From positions 127,339,583-127,403,582 of the forward strand of contig NC_133390.1 in the NCBI RefSeq assembly GCF_047511655.1: DNA of 64,000 nucleotides, in the 5' to 3' direction. The position numbers and the translations under genes were made by a program. Below are positions 24,215-35,509 of the stretch, one piece after another (within the stretch, counting starts at the first letter, position 1; every line of letters starts with the position of its first letter). Source of the stretch: Castor canadensis. Lineage: Eukaryota; Chordata; Mammalia; Rodentia; Castoridae. The notes under the pieces are model-generated. The model was not told where the DNA came from and made no database searches. It saw only the letters and a list, made by a program, of their open reading frames with translations.

Positions 24215-24415
24215 ATAGGTATAGCCTGTAATCCTAAACTACTCAGGAGGCAGAGATCAGGAGGATCATTGTTCAAAGCCAGCCCCAGACAAATAATTCA
24301 GGGATCCTATCTCGAAAACACCCAACACAAAAAGGGCTGGAGGAGTGGCTCAAGAGGTAGAGTGCCTGCCTAGCATGCATGAGGTCCTGAGTTCAAACCT
24401 CAGTACTGGTAGCCT
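24215..24415 (+). mobile_element. Dimeric B1-like/ID-like SINE
   Basis: A B1-like half ('agcctgtaatcctaaactac', 'gatcaggaggatcattgttc') is joined by 'aaaacacccaacacaaaaa' to an ID half ('ggctggaggagtggctcaag', 'gagttcaaacctcagtact'). It is a clean example of the dimer in this genome. Confidence 0.9.
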
Positions 24416-24632
24416 TAGGTTGGTGATGAGGTGTCAGTGCAGGTTGATCAGTTGATCAGTTGTAACAACTATCCCTCTGTGTGGAGGGTGCTGGTAATGG
24501 AGGAGGCTGTGTGTGTGTGGGGGGGGGACAGAGGGTATATCCCATATCTATCTTTTTCTCAATTTGATCTGAACCTAAAAGTGCTCTAAAATATAGTCTT
24601 ACATTTTTAAAAAAAGATGTTATAAAGCTGTG

Positions 24633-24710
24633 AGGCTGGGGAACACAGTTCAGTGGTTGAGACCCTGCTGGGTATAAACAAAGCCCTATGTTCAATCCCC
24701 AGCAAAAAAG
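24633..24710 (+). mobile_element. ID SINE, older type
   Basis: Sense monomer: 'ggctggggaacacagttcag', 'ttcaatccccagcaaaaaa'. Confidence 0.7.
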
Positions 24711-25514
24711 TAAGAAAAAAAAATTTACAATTCAGAGGATTCTCATCATTACATTCCTATTTAAAACAGGAAATATAAAATGAGCTTAACTTTTGTGTAT
24801 GCATAAATTGGTATAAAATTAGTCACTCTTTATTATATAAGAATATATTTCATTCATTAGTTGAATGTTACCATCTTTAATCACCTAAATCATCAATTTA
24901 AAGACTATATAATCTCTGTCATGGATGTTCCATAATTAATTGACTTACACAGTTTCACCTGTCCTTTATATTATTAACAATTTTTCACTGTTTCAGTAGT
25001 GATGCTTTGAGTTCCCTTTTCCTTTAATCTTTATAATGAGCTCTTATTCATTCCAAAGCAACATTACTTTGAACTAGAATTCTCCTCAAATCAAATGATA
25101 CATATTTTTGTCTTTGAGCACTTATTTAAATAGGCTGAGTTAGGTCTTGAGCAAATGTGTCAATGTCTGTTTGTTGCACCTTCTTTTTTTTTTAACCAAT
25201 GAAAGTTTTTTTCTCTCTTAAAATGACTTGCCAATTCATTAGGCAGATGATATTAATGTTCTACTGTTTTTGACTTATTTAATGAAGATTTACTGTGCAT
25301 TTTTCTTAGCCTTCTTGGTAGGCTAGGATGTGTCTTTCTATATTGCTACTATTTTTCATAGCTACTTAAAAATTTCTTTCATCTTGGGGAAATGGTGGTC
25401 CCTGGTGAGTTAGATAAGAACAAAATCTGTGGGCTTGTGGAGATAGACTGGGAGGCAAGGAAGTGGCATGCACAAACACAGACAACTCTTTTTTTGGTAC
25501 CAGGGTTTGAACAT

Positions 25515-25625
25515 TACAGTTCAATTTCCCAATGACTCAGGCAGGCTTTCCCATTTTTCCCTTTTGCAGGTGAGAAGGTGATTTCAGAGAGATTGGATCT
25601 CTTCCTTGCAGTTACACAACATGGA
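25515..25625 (-). mobile_element. Possible MIR fragment
   Basis: The reversed MIR-like core ('tcatttttccctttt...ggtgagaa...') is weak. Call it tentative. Confidence 0.35.
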
Positions 25626-25988
25626 GGTTGTGCAAGTCGGCTGTGAATGAATCTGGAAGTCTGACTCCAAAGTTCTTGTAACTTGTTAATGTGCAATTCC
25701 GCTTCCACTTCCTGGTGGTGTGACACACTTCTAGTCTGATGGAAGAGAGAGAAAACAGAGCCATCTCTTTGCAGAGGATGACTAAGGAAGCACACGCTGA
25801 TAGATAGCAGAGATCAGGTTTTCCCAGGCTGGAGGAGGCTTAGAGGAAAAGATGGCAGAGTTGGGTTTTGAGGGAAGAAGTGGAGCACGCTGGGAGAGGA
25901 AAATGGTAAGGGCATTTACAACTGAGGAACAGAGTTCAGATTCTGCTGAGCACTGAGCCATGACTGGCAAGCACAGGTCCTGAGCTCG

Positions 25989-26036
25989 CTCACGCACACG
26001 CACACGCACACACACACACCATACACACGCGCGCGC
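25989..26036. repeat. CA/CG alternating tract
   Basis: An uneven run of cacgcacacg units followed by cacacaca and then cgcgcgcg. The whole tract is alternating purine-pyrimidine except for one break ('ccat'). Confidence 0.9.
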
Positions 26037-26345
26037 AGAGAAGTCTTTTGGAGATGTTGCAACACTAGGGGGCAGCAGAGGAGAGCATCGCCCCATGTTG
26101 ATGAACGCACAGTCCCTGTCACCAGTCTCAGAACTACCAGAGGAAGGAAATGCCCTTCCTCTGGCCTGGATGGAAGTGGCTGCTGTGGTAGCAAAGATCC
26201 AGTGCATGTTGCTTGCTAGGGCAGTACCTTCTGGAGCTGGAGTCATTGTTGAAGTTCAGAGTGCCTGGCGTTGGCATGGGGGCAATCCCACAGCCAGGGC
26301 CAGGAAATGTTTAGCAGCTGTCCATTAAGGAATTCAGTCTCGCCA

Positions 26346-26540
26346 GCCCCCAACTTCTCAGCATATTTAAGGGATTTGGGAGATCAAAAGGACCATGCTT
26401 CAAGGCCTGCCTGGGCAAAGAGTGTTCAGGACCCCATCTCCAAACTAACCAGAACAAAACAGACTGGAAATGTGGCTCAAGAGTGCCTACTTTGTGAGTG
26501 TGAAGCCCTGAGTTCAAATCTCAGTCCCAGAAAAAAAAAA
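26346..26540 (+). mobile_element. Dimeric B1-like/ID-like SINE, diverged
   Basis: The B1 half is shortened ('gggagatcaaaaggaccatg'), then comes the ID half ('ggaaatgtggctcaagagtg', 'gagttcaaatctcagtccca') and an A-rich tail. Confidence 0.75.
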
Positions 26541-27744
26541 AGAGGAAAAATAAAATTTCATTAGGGTGCTTATAACAAAGTCTTACTGGTAACGTGCAAT
26601 AACAGTATTGAATAGTGTTTAACAATGTTTAATTCCTGCCCCAGTGCCAGGGTGGGTCCTTACTGTCTGTTTCAAGATGAACAACCAGCTGTGGAGCTCA
26701 TTGCAGTGACTGGATTTGCTTTTTATGAACACTCTGGAAGGAAGAGTCCCAACCAGGGCTGACTAAAATACAGAAGAGGGAATTATTACTCCAGAGACCA
26801 GATTTGGTGACTTTTTGTGTTTTGAGCAGTCAGGTGGGTGGGTACACAGGATACATTCTGGAGAATTATAGCCTTGGATGATGGAAAAGTTTGGTATTCA
26901 TTAATCCATTTCATATTCCCAAGGAGCCTAAAATATAATAATTAATTTCACACATGGGGGTATCATTCTGGGGAGTAGGATATCATTTAGGGCATTTTAA
27001 AAAAAATAAAAATGGTAGTTTATCTCTGGAACCATTACTGAAGTTCAGTTTTGGATACTTTATTTTGTCTCTACTATTCTATTCTTCACCAGTACCAATC
27101 ATATTGGCTGTTTTTGTGGTTGTTGAGTTGAGGAGTTCTTTCTATTTTGCATATTAGCCCCTTGTTAGACACAGGTATTCTCTCCTCTTCTGTAGAACAC
27201 CTATATCACTCTTGATTGTGTCCTTTGATGCAGAGGAGTTTTAAATTTGATGTAGTTTAGTGACTCTGACTTTAAGTCTTTGAGCCAGTTGGAGTTAGTT
27301 GTTGCATATGATGTAAGTTAAGGGTGCAAATTTATTCTTTGTGCATCTCCAGTGTTCCCAGCACCATTTATTGAAAGATTATGACCATCCTTCTCAAAAA
27401 TAAATTGGGCATGTCCCCCAGAGAAGGAACCATGCAATGGGAACGAGGACAAGGGTAATTTGACCATGCTCATCAAGGTTTATTTCTGAGCACTCTTATT
27501 TCATTGGTATATATGTCTGTCTTTGTGCCAGTTTTGCCCTATTTTGATTAAAGTTCTATTGTAATAAGTTTTGAAATGAGGAAGTGTGAAACTTCTTAAC
27601 TTTGCTCATTTTCAGGATTATCTTGGCCAAGGAGGGCCCTGTGAGATTTGCTATGAATTTTAGGGTGGATTTTTCAATTCTGCATACAGAGCCACTGAGA
27701 CTGTGCTAGTGATGGCATTGAATCTATAGATAAGTTTGGGTAGC

Positions 27745-28158
27745 AATGACTGGATGGTTCCTCTTGATTGTCAGCCTCATTGGATGGAGAACTGTCTAGG
27801 AGATTAATAAAGCACACCCTTGGGTGAATCTGTGAGCCTGTATTCAGAGAGGATTAACTAAAGGGGAAGTCCCACTCTGCATGTGGGTGGCACCATCCCA
27901 AAGGCTGGAGACCCAGATAAGATAAAAAGAGAAGGAGAAAGCCCTCAGCTGCAGGCATTCTCTCCCTTCCTCCATTTCTCTGTCTCTCTCTCTCTCTCTC
28001 CGCCCCTCTTCCTCCCTCTTCCTCCCCCATCCCCATTATTTAAGCTCTTCTGCTCCACCACCATGATGGACTGAAACTATGAGCAAAATAAATCCTTCCT
28101 CCCTTAAACTGTTTCTAACAGGTATTTTGTCATAGCAAAGAAGTCTGAGTAAGACACT
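27745..28158 (+). mobile_element. LTR-like element inserted in L1
   Basis: The L1 text breaks after 'gggtagcaatgac' and resumes at 'gatttagcaatattg'. The insert holds a CT-rich tract (27975-28030), 'caccatgatggactgaaact', AATAAA at about 28087 and 'tattttgtcatagcaa' near its end. This is the wording of a widespread mammalian solo-LTR-like repeat; I cannot name the family with confidence (ERVL-MaLR type is possible). No coding sequence. Confidence 0.55.
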
Positions 28159-28661
28159 GATTTAGCAATATTGTCTTCCAATCTGTGAGCATGGGCATTT
28201 TTCCATTTATTTATCCTCTTTAATTTCTTTCAATAACATTTTGTCATTTTTAGAGTACAAATCTTTCGCATGTTGGAGAATTTTCTTTGCAAGTAATTTT
28301 TATCAGCTCAATGTTCTCTTTTCAAATAGAAAAAGTAAATTAAAAAGTTTACCCTTTTGTTCTTAAGAAGAGTTTTTCCCCCAAATTGTGAATATTGTTA
28401 TTTATTTTAATTAACCAAATCTACATATTTATGGTGTGCGAGTTTTGAAGTATGAATACTATGTGCAATGGTTAACTCAAACTATTTAACATATCTATTA
28501 TCACTTATTTTGTGGTAAACACTTTAAAATCCCTTAGAAATTTTCAAATATATAATGTATTGTTACCAACTATAGTGAGCATACTGTTCAGTAGATCTCT
28601 TGAGATTTTTAAAATGGGTTTTATTGTGATATTTTCATTGAAATTTTATTTTTGTTGTTTT

Positions 28662-28733
28662 TGTTTTTGGTGGTACTGGGGTTTGAACTCATGCCTCACA
28701 CTTGCTAGGCAGGTACCACTTGCACTTCAGCCT
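28662..28733 (-). mobile_element. ID-like SINE
   Basis: Reversed monomer 'ggtactggggtttgaactca' with 'cttgctaggcaggtaccact', nested in the older L1. Confidence 0.85.
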
Positions 28734-29619
28734 GCTTCACTGAAATGTGCCCTTTGCCTAACATCTCCCCAATACCCCTCCCTCTCCTGAGCCCCTGGCA
28801 ACCATCAATTCTCCTGTTGCTCTGTGAGCTGGATGCTTTTAGATTCCATGTAGAAGTGAGATCCTGCAGTATTTGTCATTCTGCGCCAGGCTTGGTCACA
28901 TCACAGTGTCCTCCAGGTTCACCCATTTGTCCCAGGTGACAGATTGCCTTTCTTATGCTCTTTCTGTGGCATATCCTTGTCTCTTACTCTGTTAATGTGG
29001 CGATTTACATTAATAGTTTCTCTAGTATTAAATCAACTCTGCATTTTAACTTGGTCATGTGTTTCAACCACAGTGAATTTTTTTTTAACATTTTATATAG
29101 GCTATTTGCATCAATCTGTTCATGAGTGAAATTGAACAATTTTTTTTTTATACTTTTAAGTCAGAGTTATAGTACTAAGCTTAACAAATGAGTTTGGAAT
29201 TTTTTTCTTTTTGTAACAAGTGAAAAGATGCATGAGATTAGGATTAGATATACCCAGGGTAATTGGTAGAATTTGTCTATAAAAACATCTTTTCTGAGTT
29301 GCTTTTTTTTGCAAAACATTTAAACTACAGATTGAATTTTAAAAACTGTTATAAATTGGGTTTTCTATTTTTTGTACCAATTTGGCAAGATATTTTTTAA
29401 AGAATTTATCCATCTTATCTAAGTTCATTGTGATGAAGTCTATAATACCCTTTCAATCATGTTTTCAGTCTCTAGACTGTTGTATTTAAGTCCCCTTTAC
29501 ATTCTCAAGATTATTTTCCCTTTCCTTCTTTACCTGTGTTCCTGGAAATTTGTCAACTTTATTCATGTTTTCAAATATTTTCATGTCCTGTTTTACTTTC
29601 AAGTTCCATTTTAATTTCT

Positions 29620-30012
29620 TCTCTTGAAAATGGATGGAGCTGGAGATCATCACACTCTGCAAGCTAACCCCAGCTCAGAAAGATAGATACAGAGTGTTTT
29701 TGCTCCTAAGAATGTAGACCTAACGAAAATAATAACATGACAAGATTGTAAAAGGGGAACTCTTGGCGGGAAAACCAGTGGAAGGAGGAGGGGAAAAAGA
29801 GAGGACGAGGGGTGGATATAAAATCTAAGTACTTCATGTATATGTATAAAAATAGCATAAAGAAACCCAATAAAAACTGTTAAAAAGGGAGGGGGAGGAA
29901 GAGGGTCAAGATAGTGTAATATAGACGGGATGAATTTGATCAAAGTTCATTATATGCATTTTGTAAATATCACAATGAAGCCCCTTTGTGCAATTAATTT
30001 ATATTAATTTTA
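29620..30012 (+). mobile_element. L1 3' UTR, sense, rodent type
   Basis: It begins 'aatggatggagctggagatc' and runs through 'aagctaaccccagctcagaa' and a purine-rich block (29770-29810, 29885-29905) to 'cacaatgaagcccctttgtg' and an A-rich end. Purine-rich blocks are typical of rodent L1 3' UTRs. Non-coding. Confidence 0.8.
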
Positions 30013-31061
30013 AAAAGTAGAGACTAGAACTCACTTATGGTTGTCACTCAAAAAGTTTCTCATATTTATCATTTTCTTTCTCTTGGTTTATTCTACTGCC
30101 TACTTTTTCAGTTGAACATTTTTCATTAACTTGTAGCCTTTCTTTCCTAATGTAAACATTTGAGGCTTAAATTATTCTCTATGGGCCAGTTTAATGTACC
30201 ACAACTTTGGCAAGTTAGTATTTTAATACTCAGAAGTATTTTCCATTTTCTTTGACAGCTAAACATGAAATTAGAAAACATGAAAATATATTTTCTAATT
30301 TTCTCCTGTAGGAATTTTTAGTTGTTATTCAAAAAATTAATTTGTAATTTGTTTGCAAACATTTGTTTCCATACCGAGGTTTTGCCTGTCTAATCAGACC
30401 TCCCCTGTAATGTCCTGCAGCTGATAAGGTAAATGGTATCTTCACCCAGTTTGGAGTCTCTGGTTTGAGGTCAGTCAGTTCTTTTCCAACAGCTAAGTGC
30501 ACACCCCCCCCCAATCCCTTCCTTAATCAAGTTCTCATACTCTCTGGGGCTACTATACAGTAGCCCTCATCACCCTCAGGCCAGGTTCTAGATAGCCAGG
30601 GACACAAAATTCCTTAAACTAGCCAATCAATGGCAACCCTCACCCACACCCCGAATCCGCTCATTAGCTCCAGTTCCTTTTACCTTGTCCCTGTGTGCTA
30701 CCTGTGTGGCCCTGCCCGCACACTTGTCTCCTTTTGTGCTCTCATTTTCACACCAAAACTTGGGTGCCTAGCCACATGGCTCTGCTGCAGAATCCTGTGG
30801 AGCCCCTCACCAAGCCTTTGGGCTATGCCTCCCAGTTTCACAGATGTTGGGTCCTGTGGGTGGCTGAGAGGTTTACTTGGTGTCTTTGCTGTAATAAAGG
30901 CCGGGTACCACCAGGGGTCGCTGTACTCTCAGATGGGACACCTGTCATGTGCTTACCCTGGTACCACTGTAGCCTGGGGCAGGGTTTGCACAGTCTTTTT
31001 GTTGGATTGCTGCTGTCCTGGTTTCAGAAATTAAATCTAATAGAACTGTGACCTTGAAAAT

Positions 31062-31185
31062 GTCAAGAGAATGGGCCTTGGTCCCAGCCACATCTCTAAT
31101 TGGCTGTGATGCCTTGGGCATATCACCTTCCCTTTCAGGGTTTGTGTTGCCTCATGTATGAAACTGATGTTTTAGAAAATGATCT
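31062..31185 (+). mobile_element. MIR-like fragment
   Basis: The MIR core wording 'tgccttgggcatatcacctt' followed by 'cctcatgtatgaaactgatg' is visible, but diverged. Confidence 0.55.
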
Positions 31186-31794
31186 TAGGCGGGTGGTGTT
31201 GGGAATCCTATTTTTGGGTGTTTAGTTTTCAAACTTCCTGAAGGGAAACCTATGTAGTATTTGTCCAGGACAGTAATGTTATTTTGCCAACCTGAAGGTT
31301 GACTTTCTCCAGTGCAGCAACCTCTGCCACCCGGAAACCTGAGCGTTGACTCATGACTCCCCCAGATATTTCCTGGGATCCCAGTAATGGCTAAGGACAA
31401 CACGCCATGGTGTGCTATTTCAAGAGAGGACGCTACTCCTGCCTATTTGATTGGTGCTACTGATGTCACAGCTTATACCCTTTCTGAGCACCTGGATATA
31501 CCAGCACTGTGCCAAGTGCCTCACAAACACAAGCTCATTTCACCACCACAGAACTCCACAATTCCTGAGCAGAACGGCTTGAGAGATGTCCTGTTGCAGA
31601 AGCACCTTGAAGCTGTGCTGTTATTTCACATCACATTGAGGACAGATCCGCTATTGAATTAAAGAGTATGGCTGGCACAGACACACTCACTTGGACAATT
31701 TTTCTCTTCTGTGTACCTGAATGTCCTTTTTCTTGAGTCTCTGTCCTTCACCATCTGATCTCTTCAGACCCCTCTCATTTGGATTTTTTTTTTT

Positions 31795-31877
31795 TTTTTG
31801 GTGGTACTGGGGTTTGAACTCAGGGCCTCAGGCTTGCTAGGCAGGTGCTCTACCACTTGAGCCCCTCCACCAGCCCA
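31795..31877 (-). mobile_element. ID-like SINE, young copy
   Basis: Reversed monomer almost identical to the consensus form: 'ggtggtactggggtttgaac', 'ttgctaggcaggtgctctac', 'ccctccaccagccc', with a T15 head. It lies about 430 bp upstream of the presumed CCR4 first exon. Confidence 0.9.
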
Positions 31878-32041
31878 CATTGTCCATCTTGAATCTTGCC
31901 ACTGCATATCCGTGACATGGAAATAGTAAACAGACCACTCATCCACAATTTACAGGGCATTTCTGTTGCATATGACTGGTTAAAATTGGAATTTTTTGTT
32001 TTGTTTTGTTTTTTTAGTTAAAAAGCCAAAAAATAATTATG

Positions 32042-32120
32042 TGTGCTGTGCTGGGGATCGAACCTAAGGCCTTGCTCATGGTAGGCAAGTGCTCTATCTC
32101 TGAGCTCCATCCCTGCCCAC
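32042..32120 (-). mobile_element. ID SINE, older type
   Basis: Reversed monomer 'gtgctggggatcgaacctaa' with 'ggcaagtgctctatctctga'. It lies about 190 bp upstream of the presumed CCR4 first exon. Confidence 0.8.
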
Positions 32121-32229
32121 TAACAAAATTTTAAAAGTTAAAAAAAAACCTTTTAAAAAACCTCTGTTGTCTTCCTTATCTTTCCATTTTCTTCCTTTTC
32201 TTCCTCTAACAAGTTTGACTTTTGGAGAA

Positions 32230-32236
32230 TGAGTCA
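32230..32236 (+). promoter_or_regulatory. CCR4: AP-1-like site upstream of CCR4
   Basis: TGAGTCA is a perfect AP-1 core about 80 bp upstream of the presumed CCR4 exon 1. There is no clear TATA box between it and the exon. AP-1 is common in T-cell promoters, but use here is inferred. Confidence 0.4.
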
Positions 32237-32309
32237 CTCATTTTTTGTTTCCTCCCTCTATCAAAAAGCCCCATTTGAACTCAGCGCAGACGGGTGAGGG
32301 ATAGAGTTG

Positions 32310-32408
32310 GTCTCACAGGAAGCCACACACCCTTCAAAGGCACTTGTGTTCTTGAGCAAGCCTGGCACTGTCTCAGACCTTCCTCAGAGCTACTCTCAGA
32401 AAAGCAAG
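32310..32408 (+). other. CCR4: CCR4 non-coding exon 1
   Basis: The stretch from 'tctcacaggaagccacacac' to 'tcagaaaagcaag' closely matches my memory of the human CCR4 5' UTR. It ends in a strong donor, AAG|GTAAGT at 32409. Human CCR4 likewise has one non-coding first exon and one coding exon. The left edge (transcription start) is a guess. Confidence 0.65.
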
Positions 32409-34375
32409 GTAAGTGGGGACGGGGACACTTCCAGGACCTCCAGTCATGCACTGCTCTCTAGATGTGTATGACCTGGAGGCAGCACTGACAGGGGGTCAGC
32501 CACTCCTCTGCCTCAACATAGGGGCACCTTGGTCACGCTGCTGCTCAGAGCTGGCACCTGTCTTGGAGCTCACACACTTTGCACCTGTCCCCACACCTAC
32601 GAGTCCTCCTCTGCTGCATTCAGCGCTGATACATCCACACACATGTTCCAGACAAGCAGAATTTTCATCAGAAACACAAACTGTCCTGCTTCTTACTTCT
32701 TTCAAGACTCCCCAACCAAGAAACACCACACCTATAAGACCCACAGCACAACAATGCTTACCAACCATCCTGCTGGCTTGTTTGCGACCCTCCTAGTTCC
32801 TTGGCCTCATTTTTTCCTTCAATTTTCACAGGTAAAATGGTGGAGCTACAACAGAATGGGTACTTATTTAGCAAATTTCTTTGGAGAGGCTGTGGGTAGC
32901 AGGTCTTTAGCATGCGTTTCTGGGATAAAACTAACATCTCTTGAGGAACAGTTTGGGTGTTCGGGTATGTGGCTGTGTGCATGAGGGAGGGGTTGGGTGT
33001 GCATTACTGAACCAAGTGAGAGGGTTTAACAAGGAATGCCAGGGCACCATGAAAGCACTAAGGAAGATAGGGGGTAGGGCTGAGTCAGAGAGCCCTTCAT
33101 TCCTGAATTGCTCTGCTGCTCAGATGAGCATGTGTGTAACTTAAACAAGGTTTTACCCTCTTCACCAAGTTAGGTAGGAATGGAGGTGGGTGAGGAGGAG
33201 GAGATGCTCTTTCTGGCGTGGTGTGCTTTTTCTGTATCTGTCAGGTTAATCTCCATTCTAATAGGATTCAGTGCATGGGTTGATTTTGTATATGGTTTGG
33301 TGAAAAGACCAGAAGTTCTCTCAAATTACCCAACTGAGTATTGCAACCGCCTGAAAGGCCTTCTAAAGAAATTTGCTGCATTGGAGTCACATTAGCCCAG
33401 GAGTGGCCAAGGTCAGACATGTCCCCACCTGAGAGGTGCTCTCAAGCACACTGGACTTGGCAGTGGGGTGCGCCAGCCGACAGCTTGGATGGCCAGAGTT
33501 GGTCTGAATACCACAGCCATCAGCACAGGCAGCAAATCAGAGCTTTCCCTCTCACCTCTGACTCCTTGTTTGCCAACACATCACTGTGACTGGGGCTCAA
33601 AAAGCAAGATGTGTGGTCATTGGTCATTACTTCCTTGAGGCTTTCCCAAATCATTTATGCCCTGAGTCAATTATGCTCACATAAGGTAGAGTGCAAGATT
33701 TTTGTTGGGGATGGGATTAAACATACAATACTGGGGAGTGTGCTTTAAAATATATACAAAGCATGCAGGAAGAATTCATTTTTATATAAGCGCAAGTGAC
33801 CAACCTTGTTTCCTTCTTGCAGAATAAGGTTACCTAAAGCAGTTACTGGGAGTTTGGTTTACACTTTGAAGAAAACATATAGATTTTTTTATTATTATTA
33901 TTGTTGTTATTTTGGCTGTGGTGGGGATCAAACCCAAGGATTTGTGCATGCTAGGCAAGAACTCTATCACTGAGCTACATTTCCAGCATACTATATATTC
34001 TTTTTTGTTTTATTTCAGACAGGGCCTGGGTCCAGTACTGTTGTCATCATCCTTGAATCTCATAACCCCACACTAAGCTACCTTTTAGAAACACCTTAAG
34101 ACACACCTCTTGAAAAGAGGGTTTTACTATCCTTACTCACAAATGGGAATGGAACTTCTCAGCAGAGGGATGAGAAGATTGAAGTGGGAGCCCAATTTCC
34201 ATGACTCCCAAGGCTAGAATTAATTATTTTGTTTGGCCACAGGGCACTGGGAGGCATTGAGCCAGCTTGGGAAGGGTGTGTACTGATTTGGGGCAAAACT
34301 GTGTGCATCTGTGCTCTGCATTTAACACCTATTTATTCTTGTTATTTCAGAAATCTCACTTTCTTGTCCTCTCAG
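32409..34375 (+). other. CCR4: CCR4 intron 1
   Basis: About 1.97 kb from the GTAAGT donor to the acceptor CTTGTCCTCTCAG ending at 34375. An alternative AG lies at 34349-34350. It holds one ID SINE (33908-33990). I see no other element and no coding signal. Confidence 0.65.
33908..33990 (-). mobile_element. ID SINE, older type
   Basis: Reversed monomer with 'gtggtggggatcaaacccaa' and 'aactctatcactgagctaca', inside the CCR4 intron. Confidence 0.75.
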
Positions 34376-34426
34376 CTTCTTGTGGTTTCACCCAGAACAA
34401 TCTTGAGGAGCCTCTAGATTTAAAAA

Positions 34427-35509
34427 ATGAACCCCACAGATATAGCAGACACCACCATGGATGACAGCATCTACAACAGTTACTATCTGTATGAAAACAT
34501 CCCCAAGCCTTGTACTAAACAAGGCATCAAAGCCTTTGGGGAGCTCTTCCTGCCCCCTCTTTACTCCTTGGTCTTTCTGTTTGGTCTGTTTGGAAATTCT
34601 GTGGTGGTTCTGGTCCTGTTCAAGTACAAGCGGCTCAAGTCCATGACTGACGTGTACCTGCTCAACCTCGCCATCTCGGATCTGCTCTTTGTGCTTTCCC
34701 TCCCATTCTGGGGCTACTATGCTGCAGAGCAGTGGGTTTTTGGGCTAGGTCTATGCAAGGTTATTTCCTGGACATACCTGGTGGGCTTTTACAGTGGCAT
34801 ATTCTTCATCACGCTCATGAGCATCGACAGGTACCTCGCAATTGTGCATGCGGTGTTTTCCTTGAAAGCAAGAACTGTGACCTATGGACTCATCACCAGC
34901 CTGGCTACGTGGTCAGTGGCTATCTTCGCCTCCCTTCCTGGCCTTTTGTTCAGCACTAGTTATACAGAGCGCAACCATACCTACTGCAAAACCAGGTACT
35001 CTGTCAACTCCACCACGTGGAAGGTTCTGAGCTCCCTGGAGATCAACATTCTAGGACTGGTGATCCCCTTGGGCATCATGCTGTTTTGCTACTCCATGAT
35101 CATCAGGACCTTGCAGCACTGTAAAAACGAGAAGAAGAGCAAGGCAGTGAAGATGATCTTTGCTGTGGTGGTGCTCTTCCTCGGCTTCTGGACACCCTAC
35201 AATGTAGTGCTCTTCCTGGAGATGCTGGTGGAGTTAGAAGTTCTCCAGGACTGCACCTTGGAGCGGTACCTGGACTATGCCATCCAGGCCACAGAAACCC
35301 TGGCTTTTGTTCACTGCTGCCTCAATCCAGTCATCTACTTTTTTCTAGGGGAAAAATTTCGCAAGTACATTGTACAACTGTTCAAAACCTGCAGGGGCCC
35401 TTTTGTGCTCTGCCAGTACTGTGGGCTCCTCCAAATGTACCCTGCCGAGACACCCAGCTCCTCTTACACACAGTCCACTGTGGATCATGATTTCCGTGAT
35501 GTTTTGTAG
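34427..35509 (+). CDS. CCR4: C-C chemokine receptor type 4
   Basis: One uninterrupted frame of 360 residues, the same length as human CCR4 and nearly identical along most of it. CCR4 is a class A G-protein-coupled receptor for CCL17 and CCL22 on Th2, regulatory and skin-homing T cells, signalling through Gi at the cell surface. Visible signatures: seven hydrophobic helices, tyrosines 16, 19, 20 and 22 in the N-tail (possible sulfation), the four extracellular cysteines 29, 110, 187 and 276, DRYLAIV at 134-140, TM7 NPVIY at 300-304, sequons N183-H-T and N194-S-T, and a Ser/Thr-rich C-tail (342-351). The ATG at 34427 was chosen because it gives the human start [10 protein letters not shown]. 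The coding region lies in one exon, as in most chemokine receptors. Confidence 0.99.
   Translation: MNPTDIADTTMDDSIYNSYYLYENIPKPCTKQGIKAFGELFLPPLYSLVFLFGLFGNSVVVLVLFKYKRLKSMTDVYLLNLAISDLLFVLSLPFWGYYAAEQWVFGLGLCKVISWTYLVGFYSGIFFITLMSIDRYLAIVHAVFSLKARTVTYGLITSLATWSVAIFASLPGLLFSTSYTERNHTYCKTRYSVNSTTWKVLSSLEINILGLVIPLGIMLFCYSMIIRTLQHCKNEKKSKAVKMIFAVVVLFLGFWTPYNVVLFLEMLVELEVLQDCTLERYLDYAIQATETLAFVHCCLNPVIYFFLGEKFRKYIVQLFKTCRGPFVLCQYCGLLQMYPAETPSSSYTQSTVDHDFRDVL

Larger units (their letters stand above)
27100..29010 (-). mobile_element. Old L1 fragment(s), antisense, interrupted
   Basis: Reversed L1 ORF2/3' text runs from 'tagccccttgttagacacag' through 'cccagcaccatttattgaaa', 'tggcattgaatctatagata', then after the LTR-like insert 'ccaatctgtgagcatgggca' and 'tttaatttctttcaataaca', and further L1M 3'-type text to about 29010. 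It is broken by an LTR-like element (about 27745-28158) and an ID SINE (28662-28733). No intact frame. Confidence 0.75.
13481..32309. other. TRIM71-CCR4 intergenic region
   Basis: About 18.8 kb without any protein gene that I can support. All open frames are short and lack family signatures. It contains the repeats listed separately. Stretches such as 13481-14700, 18150-19260, 20900-21950, 24720-25500, 30020-31050 and 31190-31790 show no recognisable feature, apart from a lone GC box-like GGGCGGGGCC at about 18694-18703 and low-copy old repeat traces. Confidence 0.8.

Noticed and set aside
25782-26246. 154-residue - strand open frame
   Set aside because: It crosses the CA/CG microsatellite, has low-complexity VCVCVRVR text and no domain. 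No splice or start context supports it.
32413-32984. Two overlapping + frames just after CCR4 exon 1
   Set aside because: They lie within the intron, have no family signature and low-complexity Thr/His/Ser composition.
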